Notes: generated from the letters alone by a model not told the origin. Positions 11,901-25,065 are shown, counted from the stretch's first letter. The stretch: 64,000 bases of DNA from Heterobasidion occidentale (GCA_039111635.1 JBCAQO010000002.1:2418001-2482000), one strand, 5' to 3'. Program-made: numbers and translations.

Positions 11901-14900
11901 TCTTCCCCGACTCCGACTACGACAGCAGCTCTTTTGGTTTCTCTAGCGGTCAATACACCTTTGCGCACAAGGCATACGGCGCCGACAGCTTCCGTTACTC
12001 TTGGAACTACGGCATGAACTGGACGGCATGGAAGAATTGGGAGGATACGACCACCATCGACGAGAGCGTGTTCGCCTCTTCGGATAACTTCTGGACTGGC
12101 CAACACATCATGGTGCAATACTGGAGTGACGTCGCCAAGTCTGCGAGCATGGTGGTCCATGCGGATCGTGGTTTCGATCAGGAACGCCGTGTTCCACAGC
12201 TCCTGGCTCGTGGTCCATTCAATCAGTGGGGTTTCGATCAGGGTATCTCTGCAGAAATGACTCAGAGCGGAGACGGGAAGTGGGAGCTAGAGATCATGGC
12301 TAATTGGCCGACATACGTGCAACTGAACGTCTTCGGATACGACAACTACTACTACGGCGATGTCGATGGCGACGGCGTGTTGGACCGCCTACCCCCTAAC
12401 ACTGCAGCGCCGAACTATCTTAATATGTCCGCCCCTCCACATCCCCATCTAGCGTGGAACTTGGTCGTCGATGATCGCAGCATGACTTGGACGCTCGAAC
12501 CTCGCGGCCAGTCGGCTGTCGGTGCTATCATGTACGCTTTATTGCTCTCGATCCCTGTCGTCACCGGTACGCTCGCCGTCGTCATCTTCATGTGGTCGTT
12601 CTACGGCATCAGGCATAACAAATGGGGAGTAAAGCCCGCAAAGGACCATAGTCATTACTTCCCTATCCTCGGCACCCTTGGTAACAAGTCGAAATCTGAC
12701 CTCGACGGCGGTGCACCCACTACGGAGAAAATATTTGGACATCATAAGCATGGGGATATCATCGGTTGGCCAGAGCTCAAGGACAAGCGCCGCAAGGTTA
12801 TCATCGCGACCCTGGAGTATGAGATCATCGATTGGAGGTCAAGTCAAGATCGGTGGTCTTGGTGTCATGTCTAGTCTGATGGGTAAAGCAATGACGGATG
12901 TCGACCTCGTGTGGGTTATCCCAAGGTCAAGGATGTCGAGTACCCTCAGGGAGACCCAGCGGAGCCTATCGAGGTCATCATTTTCGGAGAGCCCTACCTT
13001 ATCGAAGTCGAAACGCACGTTCTGGACAATATCACCTATGTCATTCTTGATAGCCCGGTCTTCCGAGCTCAGACCAAGGCCGACCCTTACCCTGCTCGCA
13101 TGGACGATCTCTCCTCTGCCATCTTCTATTCGACTTGGAACCAGGCTATAGCTGCCACTGTCCGCAGGATGCCCGATATCGATATTTATCACGTCAACGA
13201 CTACCATGGCGCCTTGGCCCCCATCTATCTGCTGCCGAAAGTCCTTCCTGTCTGCTTGTCGCTTCACAACGCCGAGTTCCAAGGTCTCTGGCCGCTTCGC
13301 ACAAAGGAGGAGATGAAGGAGGTCTGTTCGGCATTCAATATCAGCAAGGAGCACTGCACGAAATACGTTCAGTTCGGTAACACGTTCAACTTGCTGCACG
13401 CTGCCGCCTCTTTCATCGCCGTGCATCAGAAATCCATCGGTGTCGCTGGTGTCTCTGACAAATATGGTAAACGCAGTTGGGCTCGTTATCCCGCGTTGTG
13501 GACTCTCAAGCATGTCGACTCCCTGCCGAATCCTGACCCTAGCGATATCGAGGCTCTTGACGAGCACGCTGTCAAGGTCAAGGATATCCAGATCGATCAG
13601 AGCGCGGAAGCCGAACGTCCCGAGCACAAACGTCAAGCACAGGAATGGGCTGGTATCAGTCAAGACCCTCACGCGGATCTGTTCGTCTTCGTCGGTCGTT
13701 GGTCAAAGCAGAAGGGTGTCGATTTGATTGCTGATGTCATGCCCTCATTGTACGTTCGGCATCTTTTCTTCTTGACTTTATGAATTAATCGTCGTTCGAC
13801 GAATAGGTTGGAGAAGCGTCCCAGTATTCAACTCATCACTGTCGGTCCCGTCATTGACCTGTATGGGCGCTTCGCCGCAGAGAAGTTAAATCGTCTCATG
13901 GAACTCTATCCTGATCGTGTGTACTCCAAGCCCGAGTTCACGGCCCTTCCCCCTTATCTCTTCAGTGGTGCCGACTTTGCATTGATACCCATCTCGTGAC
14001 GAGCCGTTTGGTTTGGTTGCTGTTGAGTTCGGTCGAAAGGGCGCTCTTGGTGTCGGTAGTCGATTAGGTGGACTGGGTTTGATGCCCGGTTGGGTAAGTG
14101 GCATGAAAACGTTCGTAGACTTCCTTACTGATATCCTTTCAGTGGTTCCCTGTTGAATCTAGCTCCACTGGGCACATGTTGTCGCAGTTGTCCAAAACGA
14201 TCAAGATGGCCCTCAAGTCAACAGAGGAAGAGCGTGCGATACTTCGTGCACGTTCGGCTGTTCAGCGCTTCCCTGTTGTTGAATGGCGACAGCGTACAGA
14301 GGATTTCCATAAGCGTAGTATCTATCAAAGTCGGACTATTGCAGGTCATGATGCGTGGAGGCCCTCTGACGGCGGCATGGTTGCAACTAGCGCTATCGAG
14401 GACACCGACGACTGGGATCCTGCTCACGAAACTCACCCGTCACAACCGGATTGGGATAGTCGCAGCATCAGTAACAGCCCGCATGTGAACACGCCGGTAC
14501 GCCTGGACAATGGAGTCAGGAAAGCTTGACTCCCGGCGGCGATCCATTCCTGACCGCTCCCCCTCGGCTTCTCCCCGACAACCGCAGAGGGTCATTCAGC
14601 ACCGATATCTCAGACGTGGAAGGAGACTACCGGAACAGTATCGATACTCGGCCAGAGGGACAACAAGAGTTCGGGAACTTCTTAGACAGAGCTAATCGAA
14701 CCATTGCGAAGGACCAAAGAAACGCCCCTGATCCATTCCTCGAGGCACCCACTCGACCATTCGGTGCTCATAATAGAATTTCTTCGGTTGAATCTATTGC
14801 GTCTATTGTCGATGAGAAGTCGAACTCTCCTTTGAACAAGGCCATCGCTTCGGTACGTTGATCTCTCAGCTCGCTGCCGTTCAAAACTGATATCTTCTGT

Positions 14901-16952
14901 AGTTCACTGATTCCGATGGTGGTGTCGCTCAAGAATTCGTGCAGAAGCTGCAGAACCTGTCATCAGAGAACTCTAAGGGTGAACTGTCGATCGAGCGCTA
15001 CCTTCAAAAGAGCGAAGAAGCCTTCTTCGAAAGGTTCGGAAAGATAAACTTTCCAGCGCTGCAAGCGTCCGATCTTCGCAAAGAGACTCAGTTTGGGGAA
15101 CCCCTGCACCATCTCTGTATGACCACTCCCGCCCATCATGTACGTGGTTACTATAATTTTATCCTTCTCGCATCTGACCTTCTTTTCAGCCCCGAATGCA
15201 CCGCCAAGTTCTGCCGGTGGCTATGGCGATTACGAGGGGCCTCTTCCGCATGACAATGGCGAGGTCGTGATTATGACAGGATTGCAGATTGCAATGGCCA
15301 GGGAAATCGGTGGCTGGCCTCTGTACACGATTGTCATCGCGCTAGGCCAGGTGCGTCTGATTTTTTCCCCCTGCGTTTTTGTTCTAACGCCACGCCTAGA
15401 TGTTGAGTGCCACGAGTTTCCAAATTACGCTTCTGTCAGGACAAAATTCCGTTGATGACTTGCAACTCTACGTGCTTGGTGCTGTTTTCTTAGCTGCTTC
15501 AGCTGTATGGTATCCTCTCTTCCGCCTGAAGCCCTCTGTCTACGTTTTGTCCGCTCCGTGGCTCTTCTTTGGACTGGCATTCTTCCTCGTTGGTTTACCA
15601 TCACTTACCACGGCTCTTCACCCGGCGCACAAAATCCTGTCAAGTGTTGCTACTTGGGCATATGCGGTAGCCTCTGCTGCCGCTTTCCTGTTCTTTGGAC
15701 TCAACTTTGGCGAGGAGGCAGTATGTGTATCCCCTTCGTGTTATCTAAGTAAAAACTCACTCCATATGACAGGGTGCCGCGACAGAAGTTTGGATGCTGC
15801 GGGCTTGTATAGTCCAGGGATCCCAGCAAATTTGGGTCGCTGCTCTCTGGTACTGGGGTCATGAACTCAATGGTGCATCGGCAAACAGCATGCCTCCTTG
15901 GTGGACCATCCTTATCCTCTGGCCGTTGGCTGCTATCAGTTTCTTGTTTGCGTACTTGATGCTCTACGGATTGCCAGGTAAGATCCGTGTCTGATCCGAT
16001 TTTGTTCTATAGATAGTAACATCTTCCGCAGAGTATTATCGCCAGACGCCTCCTAAGGTACCAAACTTTTTAGCGACTCTCTTCCGCCGGAAGTTGGTTC
16101 TTTGGTACGTTATATATTCTACATGCGTGATGCATTTTGTATTTAACGTATTCAGGTTCCTTGCCTCCGAAATCCTTCGTGACTACTGGCTATCTGGCGT
16201 AAGTTCTTATAATTTTTCATCTCCTGGAGATGCATATCTCACATTCTTGCTCAGCCCTACGGTCGTAACTGGAGCTTTTTGTGGAGCGTGCCTATACCCA
16301 AGTGGCAGATTGCCCTTCTCATTGTCGCATTCTTCGTTGGCGTCTGGGGCTTGATGCTCTACATCTTGACGTACTTCAGCAAAACTCACACTTGGCTTCT
16401 TCCTGTCTTCGCTGTCGGCCTTGGTGCGCCAAGATGGTGTCAGATGCTATGGGGCACGTCGTCTCTCGCGCTGTACATTCCATGGGCAGGGAAAGGAGGC
16501 CCATATCTTGGAATTTCTCTTTGGTTATGGTTAGGAGTTCTTGACGCTATTCAGGGTGTCGGCCTGGGCATGATTCTTCTTCAGGTAGGATGATTATCTC
16601 GTCTAGTGCTTGCATGTCACTGACGTTTATTGGTAGACGTTGTCGCGTCTGCACGTTTGTGCAACTCTTGCTTTCTCACAAATCATCGGTTCTATCTGTG
16701 TGATGGTGGCTCGTGCGACTGCGCCCAATAGGGTCGGTCCTGAGAGTGTTTTCCCTGATGCGGCCAAGTGGGACTTCTCAGACGGTTTGAAGGGAAGTCC
16801 AATGGCTTCAGCGCCATTCTGGATAGCATTGATTTGCCAGATTGTTATTGTCATTGGCTACTTCTGGTTCTACCGCAAGGAGCAGCTTTGTAAGTGCCCC
16901 TCCCACTTCGAAGAGATCAGGACTCATCTGCTCTTTTACAGCGCGCCCATGA
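8959..16952 (+). CDS. AGS1: cell wall alpha-1,3-glucan synthase (GH13 - GT5 - multipass)
   Basis: This large plasma-membrane enzyme builds alpha-1,3-glucan of the outer fungal wall. A signal peptide starts at 8959 ([20 protein letters not shown]). An extracellular GH13 amylase-like domain follows, with [15 protein letters not shown], the [12 protein letters not shown] nucleophile region and the acid/base glutamate in [11 protein letters not shown] single membrane segment lies near 12,530-12,600. Then comes a cytosolic GT5 glycogen-synthase-like domain from about 12,785 ([41 protein letters not shown]), and a C-terminal block of many membrane helices (15,250-16,880). It ends in FYRKEQLSRP and a TGA at 16,950-16,952. 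About 18 short introns are needed, for roughly 2,300 residues. Frame breaks at about 9,077, 12,841-12,850, 12,932, 13,989 and 14,522 each repair with one base (two in the 12,841-12,850 cluster), mostly at a short homopolymer. The sequence on either side remains fully conserved. Confidence 0.95.
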
Positions 16953-17330
16953 TCACGACTATTGTTTCGCATCTGCACCTATAGACTGTTGTTAGCATAC
17001 AGACAAAACATTCGGACTGTTACTCTACGGGGATTCTTCGCGATCTGGATTTGCATAGGGTTGGACTCTGACTTGTATACGGACACAACTAATTAACGTC
17101 ACTCATTCTCGCTTTCCTGATAGATATACGTACTGCATTCCTTTGTTGTGCGACTCTTTTGCACGAAGGCCGCTTGCATTGTTAAATTCAATCAAATTTC
17201 AATGTCTATTCTAACATGACGTATCATCTGGTAAGCTTAATCGGAACATGAAACAAAACACCGAATACGAGACATGAAATGAGACCGTGGCCATAGCAGG
17301 CCACAGCAAACATGGTATATGATGATCATT
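16953..17330. other. convergent 3' intergenic region, nothing seen
   Basis: This AT-rich stretch lies between the ends of the glucan synthase (+) and the lipid kinase (-). It presumably holds both 3' UTRs and polyadenylation signals. I see no gene or repeat. Confidence 0.4.
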
Positions 17331-19293
17331 TCATTTACTAGGTCGAGGCACATTAAAATTAGCCACATACTGTCCATACATACTCATGACGGTGCCAAGA
17401 CCTCTATGAACTTCGATCAAGTATTCGTCGAAAGGAAATTTTTCCCCGTCGATGGCTAGGTAACCATTCTTGCTGAGGGGCTTGACGCGATAGGCCTGAG
17501 CTTTGAAATAGTGTGACTTGAAGCAAGACTTAATAAGATGGCAAGCCTAGAGAACAAGAAACGTACCGACTCGCGCCAAAATGTTTTGCCCATGTCGGCA
17601 CCATCCATAGCATCCAGTAATTCTCCCCGTGAGACCTAATAGCCCAGACTGTCAACATATCAGGAATTATACTGATTTAAAAGAGATATTACAAGTCCTT
17701 GGATGACTATATCGATAGTCCCGTCATTTGGGACAGACATAGGAAATTGCATCAAATCACTGTTGTCTCGGATATTTGAACGAAGTTAGAATATCTTCTG
17801 TGGAGAGCACGCACCGAGCGACATATGGGCCTTTACCTGCATATAAATAAAGCAGGGGCTGTTCAAAGGTAATCCAGCCATCGGCGTCTTCGGAAGCACA
17901 CCCTACTTCCGGGAGCGTTGAATTTTCGTTCACGGTGGTCTGTGGCACAAAGGAATTCAAAGCCTCCACCATCTTGACCTTGTCGGTCTCTGTGACTTTG
18001 ATGGAGACGGAAACAGGGCAAGTCTTGCGAGTCAATACTGCGACAAAAAAGATGAGGTATGATGAGAGCGTGCGCATAATTAGATGGATTTACTTCCGCG
18101 TAGATATCCATAGACGAAACGATTGCTCCCATCCAACGGAGGTGTTCAGTTCCAAGATCCAGATCAGCCATGAGTCCGACGCATTGAGACATGAAGGAGA
18201 AACTCCTCTTTCCGTTCTGCAATATTGAGCATAGATCAACCTTCATTGGACGGCCTGACATCAAAGTATGAACTCAGTTACAGAAGAGCACGCCTGAAGC
18301 TTGATCGCGTCTGACCTTTGACGGCATTCAAGGCCGCAGCCGATATGTCCAAGCCTTCCTAGATCACAATCCGACAAGTTCAGGGTATAAATTTTCGAAG
18401 TTTTCGGATAAATATACCTCTATTCCGAGTAAATTTATAGAAGTTCCGTTACCAGAGCCAGCAGGCATAGGCACTACGGGTATATCAAGCGCTTTCAGGG
18501 GCTCCTTGTGCGCCGCAAGTCCATTGAAGACCTCATGCACCATACCATCACCAGACACGGTAAGAAGAGCATCGAACTCGTCAAGAGGCAGCTTAGCAGC
18601 AATGTCCGCTGCGTGATTTCGGCGCTCGGTAACTGAACATGAGCACATATCAGAGATGGCTGGTCTATATTGGACATAAAGGGATGACGACAGACAGACA
18701 ATATCGAGAGAGCATCGACAAGCCTTGAGTATGGGTTCCACTTTCCGCTTAAACAGAGTCTTTGCATTGCCCTAGATACGCACTTGTACTCAATGCCTGT
18801 ACACAAAAAACAATAGACGAAGCATACGGGGCCGCTGTTAGGGTTGATGAATATCTTGAAGCATCTCTGTTGTTTGACACCTATGCAAGCAAGAAATTCG
18901 GACGGAACTCTACCAAAACAAGTTGAGGATGGACGCAGAACTTACCTGCATACGCAGCATCCAATAACTTCGACCATTCCCGCGCCAGCTCATCACTGTC
19001 GCCTTTCTTCGCGTTTCCTTCTGCCTTGACAAGTATGAGCCCCCTTCGCTCGGATTTCTTCGCCAAGACATGCACGACCGTTCCAGATTCGGAACTGTCT
19101 GCCCAAAGGACCCTTTCAGAGGTACATCAAGTTTGGGCTTATCTGTCAAGTATCACTGATAATGAGGCGTGAGTTTGATGCGAATTGGACAGGACCTACC
19201 GCGTCCTCGACGATGGACAAAGAACTGAGAATCGGTAAACGAGAATATGCAATGAGTCCCGTTCGAAATTAGCTCAAGCTTTCGAGCTGCCAT
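17331..19293 (-). CDS. LCB4: sphingoid long-chain base kinase (diacylglycerol kinase catalytic fold)
   Basis: The enzyme phosphorylates sphingoid bases with ATP at membranes. It starts MAARKLELISNGTHCIFSF at 19,293. Family landmarks in order are the FINPNSGP motif at about 18,850, the ATP-site motif LLTVSGDGMVHEVFNG near 18,550, the PMPAGSGNGTS motif near 18,460, SFSFMSQCVGLMADLDLGTE near 18,170, and the C-terminal NGYLAIDGEKFPFDEYLIEV near 17,440. It ends ANFNVPRPSK with TGA at 17,331-17,333. About eight introns join these into roughly 490 residues. One single-base frameshift falls at about 19,096, between GQTVP and ESGTVVHVLAKK, again beside doubled bases. The yeast paralogues LCB4 and LCB5 cannot be told apart here, so the symbol is for the family. 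Confidence 0.9.
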
Positions 19294-19764
19294 CCAATAT
19301 CAAGATAGTGATTCACACACACAAGTCGAGAATGGATATGCCAATATAGATGAAAATCTTCCAGTCAGTAAGATGTGTCGAAGGACTATTGAGGTCGTTC
19401 TCGTTAGTGAACGCAATAGCGAACGAAGTCGAACGCCAGGAAAGGCACATTGAAGTACGCGAAGGGACAACACACGTGACCCCTTCCGATATTGCCGGCC
19501 GGCTCGTTGTTGTAATCTTTGCTATTCACGCCTGTGCGCTTTGGCTGGGATATATTGCGTAGATCTCTTCCCTCGTATTTTCTTTCCAAAAGTCCGTCCG
19601 CCTTTGCCCTCCGCCGTGATCTACGGCTTGCGACTGATGTGTCTGACGCTTACAAAGCCCTCCCTCTTTCGTCGGAGGCGCTCACACGAAAATCTACAAG
19701 AACCCTCTTGATCCGAAGAATATCATCTTTCTTATCCTCATATCTTGCTCACGTCCACCACAAT

Positions 19765-21254
19765 ATGTCAACCTTTGGCACACTCTTCCGCGTAACCACC
19801 TATGGAGAGAGCCATTGCGCCTCGGTAGGCGCGATCATCGACGGCTGTCCTCCTGTGAGCACTTCTCTCCATACACCAAGTGACTGATTTCTCAAGGTCG
19901 TGTAGGGCCTTTCTCTATCGCCCGCGGACATCCAGGTTCAGTTGAGTCGTCGTAGGCCCGGTCAGAGCAACCTGACCACTCCTGTGAGTTATAACATTGT
20001 TACGCTGCGGTGTCGGCATGCTGAAATATCGTGTTTCTGGCTGGGTTTGTAGCGCGACGAGAAGGATCTTGTGCATCTTCAGTCTGGCATTGAGCATGGC
20101 GTCACTCTAGGCACGCCCATCGGTCTCCTTGTCAAAAATGAGGATCAGCGCCCGAAGGACTATTCCGAGACAGATCTCTACCCTCGTCCCAGCCATGCAG
20201 ATTACACCTACCTGGAAAAGTACGGCGTGAAGGCTAGCAGCGGTGGAGGTCGAAGCAGCGCCCGTGAGACCATCGGTGCGTGGATATCTTCTTGGGCTGG
20301 CGTCTGATTCTGACAGCATAGATAGGCCGAGTCGCCGCAGGTGCGATCGCGGAGATATACTCAAACAGGCGCTCGGTATCGAGATCGTTGCGTTTGTTTC
20401 GTCCGTTGGGAAAGTGCACCTGCCATCCTCCGTTTCATCTTCCAACTTGAACGAAGAAGACGACGATGTTGAAGACTCTCTGTCTCCTGAATTCCGCAAA
20501 TTGCTCGCAACCGTCACCCGGGAGGAGGTTGACAAGTTTCCCACTCGCTGTCCTCATGCCGAAACATCAGAACGTATAGATCAAGGTATAGTTCGACATC
20601 TTACATGATCCGGGTCTTCACTAATCAATGTCTGCAACAGCGCATTATTCGCGCTAAAAGATGCTTCCGACTCTATCGGCGGTACTGTGGACTTGCGTGA
20701 TTCGCAACGTTCCGGCTGGCCTCGGAGAGCCAGTCTTTGACAAGTTTGAAGCAAAGCTTGCGCACGCCATGCTATCTATCCCTGCTACTAAGGCTTTGAA
20801 ATCGGGTCAGGTTTCCGTGGCACTGAGGTACCTGGGAGCAAGCACAATGACCCTTTCGTCAAGAAGGAAAATGGCCGGTTGGGCACGGCGACGAACTGGA
20901 GTGGCGGTGTGCAAGGCGGTATCACAAATGGGGAAGACATCTACTTCAGGTGAGCGACCTTCCGACTACTGGCTTTCTTGGTCAGATGATTGAAATCGGT
21001 TCAGGATTGGATTCAAGTCTCCTGCTACGATTTCACAAGAGCAAGAGACTGCACAATACGACGGAACGCCTGGGTCCTTGGCGGCCCGTGGGCGCCACGA
21101 CCCTTGCGTCGTTCCTCGTGCTGTGCCCATTGTTGAGGCGATGGCTGCACTCGTCGTCATAGATGAGCTGTTGATCCAGAACTCCCGACAGAGGGCAGCA
21201 TCGTTGCTTCCTCGTGTCACAACGCTGCCGCCGACCATGGTCCTTCCCAAATAA
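19765..21254 (+). CDS. ARO2: chorismate synthase
   Basis: This enzyme converts 5-enolpyruvylshikimate-3-phosphate to chorismate, the last step of the shikimate pathway; it needs reduced FMN. It starts [17 protein letters not shown] at 19,765. Motifs follow in order: [48 protein letters not shown], the insert with an acidic run ([11 protein letters not shown]), [46 protein letters not shown] and [17 protein letters not shown]. It ends VLPK at 21,254. At least four single-base indels are needed: near 20,372 (one C missing), 20,660 (an extra A in AAAA), 20,694 (an extra T) and 20,809 (one base missing). Each restores perfect family sequence. I therefore regard the gene as functional and the sequence as error-bearing. 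Confidence 0.93.
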
Positions 21255-21729
21255 TTGCCTAGAGACAAAGGAAAGTTTGTAAGAGTGCTCGATACGGTTG
21301 TGTAGTTTGCGAAGAGCGATAGTCACGAATAAAACATTAGACATTCAAGGATTCGCCGCGTGTCTATAATACGTCGCGCGATGTCTTTCAGTTCGTCACT
21401 TTGGGACTAGTAGTCCGTACAGGCAAGAGACATCCCACTCCACCTAGGTCATTCCATCTATCAATGATTATCAACAGCATGTGGTATTTCTCGAGGTGAT
21501 CTAAGCGGTAAGAGCGTATACCTCACGGTACCCACTAGCGTTGTCTATAACGCGTCGCCACAAATAGCCCTGTCGGATTTGTCGGCCTCCATCAATATCT
21601 TGCACCTTTATCGCACGATATGACAGAATATGACTCGTTTGTCTTGACTCCGGCGGTCCCTCAACCATATAATAGTTCTGGCCGCTCCCCAGGCCGCTAG
21701 ACAACATCCCGCAACACAAGCATATCGCC
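21255..21729. other. intergenic region, nothing seen
   Basis: This lies between the end of ARO2 and the next plus-strand start. Short frames only; it probably holds a 3' UTR and a promoter. Confidence 0.4.
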
Positions 21730-22801
21730 ATGACAGGTGTCGTTCATCATGTCGCGCAAACGGGGTTTGGGACAGGGACCAACGAGCTATACGATAAGTG
21801 AGTAGTATCAGTCGTATTCCGAATCAGAAGTGATCAACTCGAAGGTATCAGAGCGCGCCCTTCTTACCAGGCTCCGGCCATTTCGTACATTCGTCAAGCT
21901 GTCAAGGCCCCAGCGCCGCTCAACATTGTTGAGTGAGTTGAGACTCTTTACCCCGAGATTGTGACTGAATCTCATGATCTCGCATCCTGATCGGATTCCA
22001 TGACATCTCGATCATAGGATCGGCGCAGGAACTGGCATATTCACTCGCGCCCTCTTAGCTCACCCAGAATGGTCTAAAGATATCGGGAGGCTGAGGGCTG
22101 TAGAACCCAGCGCGGGCATGCGCGATGTGCTTGTTAGGACCGTAACGGACGAGCGCGTCGTTGCACAAGAAGGATCCTTCGACCAGACAGGCGTTGAAGC
22201 TGGACAGACTGATTTAGTTGTCGTCGCGCAGGTCTGTACCTTGGCGATTGGGTACGTCAGGCGCGTTACTGATAGGTTGGGGTTAGGCGTTCCACTGGTG
22301 CCCGGATTTCGATGCTGCGGCCGTGGAGTTTGCTCGCATTTTGAAGCCTGACGGCGTCGTTGCGCTCATATGGAATCTTGAAAACCGGTGCGTCCCGTGT
22401 CTTGAGCATCGAATCGGGCCCACTCATAAGCATGCTTCACAGCGATTCCGCAGCGTGGATCGGTCAAGTCCGAGACCGAGTCGAACGATACGAATTGGGC
22501 ACTCCCCAATTCCGCCTCGGCCTCTGGCGGAAATTATTCGAAACCCCATCTTACCAAAAGCTCTTCCAACCACCGATAGAAGAAGTCTGGTCCTACACCC
22601 TCGATGGATCTATCGACATTGTGACGAATCGCGCATTGAGCAAGAGCTATATCGCTATTCACAGAGGATGTCAAGTCCAAACTGAAGGATGAAATTAGAG
22701 CAGTCCTCGAGCGAGGTGACGGAAAGAAATGGGTCGACGAGAGTAAGGGAATTTTCGAGTATCCTTACAAGACCTATGTGGTCATTCTTCGCCAGAAGTA
22801 A
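21730..22801 (+). CDS. class I SAM-dependent methyltransferase
   Basis: The protein starts at 21,730 with MTGVVHHVAQTGFGTGTN. It has the Rossmann-fold SAM site NIVEIGAGTGIFTRALL (motif I, about 22,010-22,055), an acidic motif II (RAVEPSAGM), DLVVVAQ then FHWCPDFDAAAVEFARILKP after an intron, and LWRKLFETPSYQKLFQPPIE downstream. It resembles the fungal methyltransferase family that includes yeast CRG1/TMT1-like proteins, but the methyl acceptor cannot be told from sequence. About five short introns give roughly 300 residues. A single-base frame change near 22,660 (after SYIAI) is needed to reach the conserved-looking end TYVVILRQK at 22,799-22,801. It sits in tandem with the next gene, about 190 bp apart. 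Confidence 0.82.
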
Positions 22802-22989
22802 ATACATGATATGTATCAGCTAGCAGACCCAGATTTGAGTATGTACATTAGATTGTGCTCCCGACCCTCCGGATATGCCGGAGCAGCTTCCCCGGGCCTT
22901 CCATGGTCAGATGCTCCCATGTATCAAATAACATCAACATCGGCTGTTCGAATGCTCGATATAGGTCGTCAGAAACAACACCGTCTACA

Positions 22990-24049
22990 ATGACCACACG
23001 CGCTTTCCGAACCCAACTTCTCATTAAAATCAGCAATCCTCGTTCCCCGCGTGTTTACTCAACTTCATCGAAAAACATAGACGCTCTCGATCAATGGATC
23101 GCTCAAGAGAAACGACACGTCCTCTCTGACAAATTACACGCTGAACACGTCTCTGATCTCTACATCACTTTGCCCACCCGTGACGGTACCCGCGCACCCT
23201 ATGCAGCACCTCAAGATGGCTCTCCCTTGGGATATGGCCACCACTTGGCCTTCTTCCACCCTCGCACGCCGGAAATAAATCTACGCCCGGACGGTACGGA
23301 CGCAGACTTCTGTCCTCCAGAACCATATGTACGACGAATGTGGGCGGGAGGAAAGATGGAGTGGAGGAAATCTCTGATCATCGGTGGTCAGGCAACGTCC
23401 GTATCGACTGTAGGCGCAGTTGAGAAGAAAGGATTTGAGAAGGGATCACCCATGGTGTTTGTGAAACAGCAAATTGATATCTGGAATCAAGGAGAGGCAG
23501 AGCCAGCTGTGCTGGAGGAGAGGTCTCATGTTTATCTTGCTCTAGGGGTCAGTAAACGGACAACACGTGAAGGTGCGTGCTGATCATTTCCGTCATGCAT
23601 GCCACTCGACGGACAGTATTTTCTTGTAGTGGAAGGATTGCCGACATCAGATTTTTCGTTCTTATACACACCGAGTGCAACAACCCTCTTCCGATTCTCG
23701 GCTTTGACTTTCAATGGACACCACATTCATCTTGACCGCGACTATGCTCAGAGGTCGGAGGGTTATCCTGGTGAGTCCAGCGTTCTCGCGAAGCGCCTAT
23801 TGTATTTGTTAACCATGTGACTAGAACGGCTCGTTCACGGACCGTTGACTGCCTTGATGCTCCTTGAAACGCTCCTTTTCCACAGGCCTGATACGAAGCT
23901 GAGGTCATTTGAATATAGGGCGATAATCCTGTGGTAGTGAACAGGCCTATGACGATCCACGGTGCATTGGAAGGCGATGGCAAAGCGCTGTTGTGGACAG
24001 AAGATGCGGATGGCGTGGTGGGCATGAACGGCACTGTCAGATTTTAGTA
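22990..24049 (+). CDS. HTD2: mitochondrial 3-hydroxyacyl-thioester dehydratase type 2-like (hot-dog fold)
   Basis: The family dehydrates 3-hydroxyacyl-ACP in mitochondrial type II fatty acid synthesis, which feeds lipoate. The N-terminus MTTRAFRTQLLIKISNPRSP at 22,990 is Arg/Ser-rich with no acid residues, as in a mitochondrial presequence. The body contains LPTRDGTRAPYAAPQDGSPL, PYVRRMWAGGKMEW, and the diagnostic C-terminal hot-dog hydratase stretch FRFSALTFNGHHIHLDRDYA followed by EGYP, VHGPLTALMLLE. It ends MNGTVRF at 24,049. Two introns are clear (23,580-23,617 and about 23,772-23,825). One base is missing near 23,932, where ATAATCC should read as three codons of AINPVVV; this is an A-run. 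Alternative members of the family act on mesaconyl-CoA in bacteria; the presequence favours HTD2. Confidence 0.85.
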
Positions 24050-24338
24050 ATTTTTATCAAGAGCGTCCAGGCCAAGAGGCTGGAGTGTGGCGAGGCAAAG
24101 CCGTGTGGCGAATGAGCGACAATGGACGAGAAAGGAAATAATGGACGCGGAGAACAAGCGAATGTCTCACCAAGCTCATTGTGTGCCACCTTTCTCACCA
24201 CGTGACGGAGGTGGACGCGTCTTCGAACTCCGCACCCTGATATATTTAGCGCGTTCAGAACTCGACCCTGCTACTCATCCCTCCACTCCACCCCATCCCT
24301 CTTTCCTCTATAATACCTCTACCATTAAGATTGATACG

Positions 24339-25065
24339 ATGGCCAAGGCAAGTCGGAGGGCTCCTCACGCAATTCTATTGGGTTAACCATCAATGCAGCC
24401 CACCTCCACCGCTTCCGTCGCGAAAGCTGCACCCTCTATGACGGTCACAAAGACCACGGCGGCGTCCGTCCCCAGTGGAAAACGCCGAAAAAGCCGAAAA
24501 ATAGACAAGAATGTCGACAAGAACAATGGCGACAAGAAGAAACGCCGCAAGGCCCGGAAGGAGACATGGGCCTCCTACCTGTACAAAGGTCAGTAGATCG
24601 TGGCAGCTCGTTAGCGGCAAGTTTTTGACCGGTCGACATGCCACAGTGCTGAAGCAAGTCCATCCCGACACTGGAATCAGCAACAAAGGGATGTCCATAA
24701 TGAACTCTTTTATCAAGTACGTTGGAACGAGCTGAGGTCACAGCATCACCATGGACTGACGAGTTCGTTTAGCGATATGTTTGAGCGTATCGTGTTAGAG
24801 GCAGCCAGTAAGTCCGTCGATTTTCCATGGATGACCAGAGTAATCAAACTTTGCATCATAGGACTATGCGCGTACCACAAGAAGTCCACCATCGCATCGC
24901 GCGAGATACAGACGGCTGTGCGACTGATCCTTCCGGGAGAATTATCCAAGCATGCCATATCAGAGGGCACTAAAACTGTCACAAGTAAGCATTTGGACGC
25001 CCTGTTTCGTTTGTAAGCGTTGCCTGATTGCCACTGCCACAGAATACACGACTCACACTCACTGA
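24339..25065 (+). CDS. histone H2B, divergent variant
   Basis: The H2B fold is unmistakable: [54 protein letters not shown] and [17 protein letters not shown]. The tail lysine that is ubiquitinated in H2B (TVTKY) is kept. The ATG at 24,339 is followed after three codons by an intron with a GC donor (AAG then GCAAGT, acceptor TGCAG at 24,391-24,395). Three GT..AG introns split the core and one precedes the last exon. Unusual points are an extended basic tail ([20 protein letters not shown]), W in KETWASY where Y/S is usual, EAARLCAYHKK in place of the common EASKLAAYNKK, and the C-terminal YTTHTH. No H2A partner lies beside it. It could be a replacement variant or a weakly constrained extra copy. 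Confidence 0.9.

Noticed and set aside
12839..13672. 277-codon minus-strand frame
   Set aside because: Antisense shadow of the conserved GT5 domain of the glucan synthase.
19765..21254. Chorismate synthase pseudogene
   Set aside because: Four single-base shifts, but all motifs are conserved and nearby genes show the same error type; more likely sequence error.
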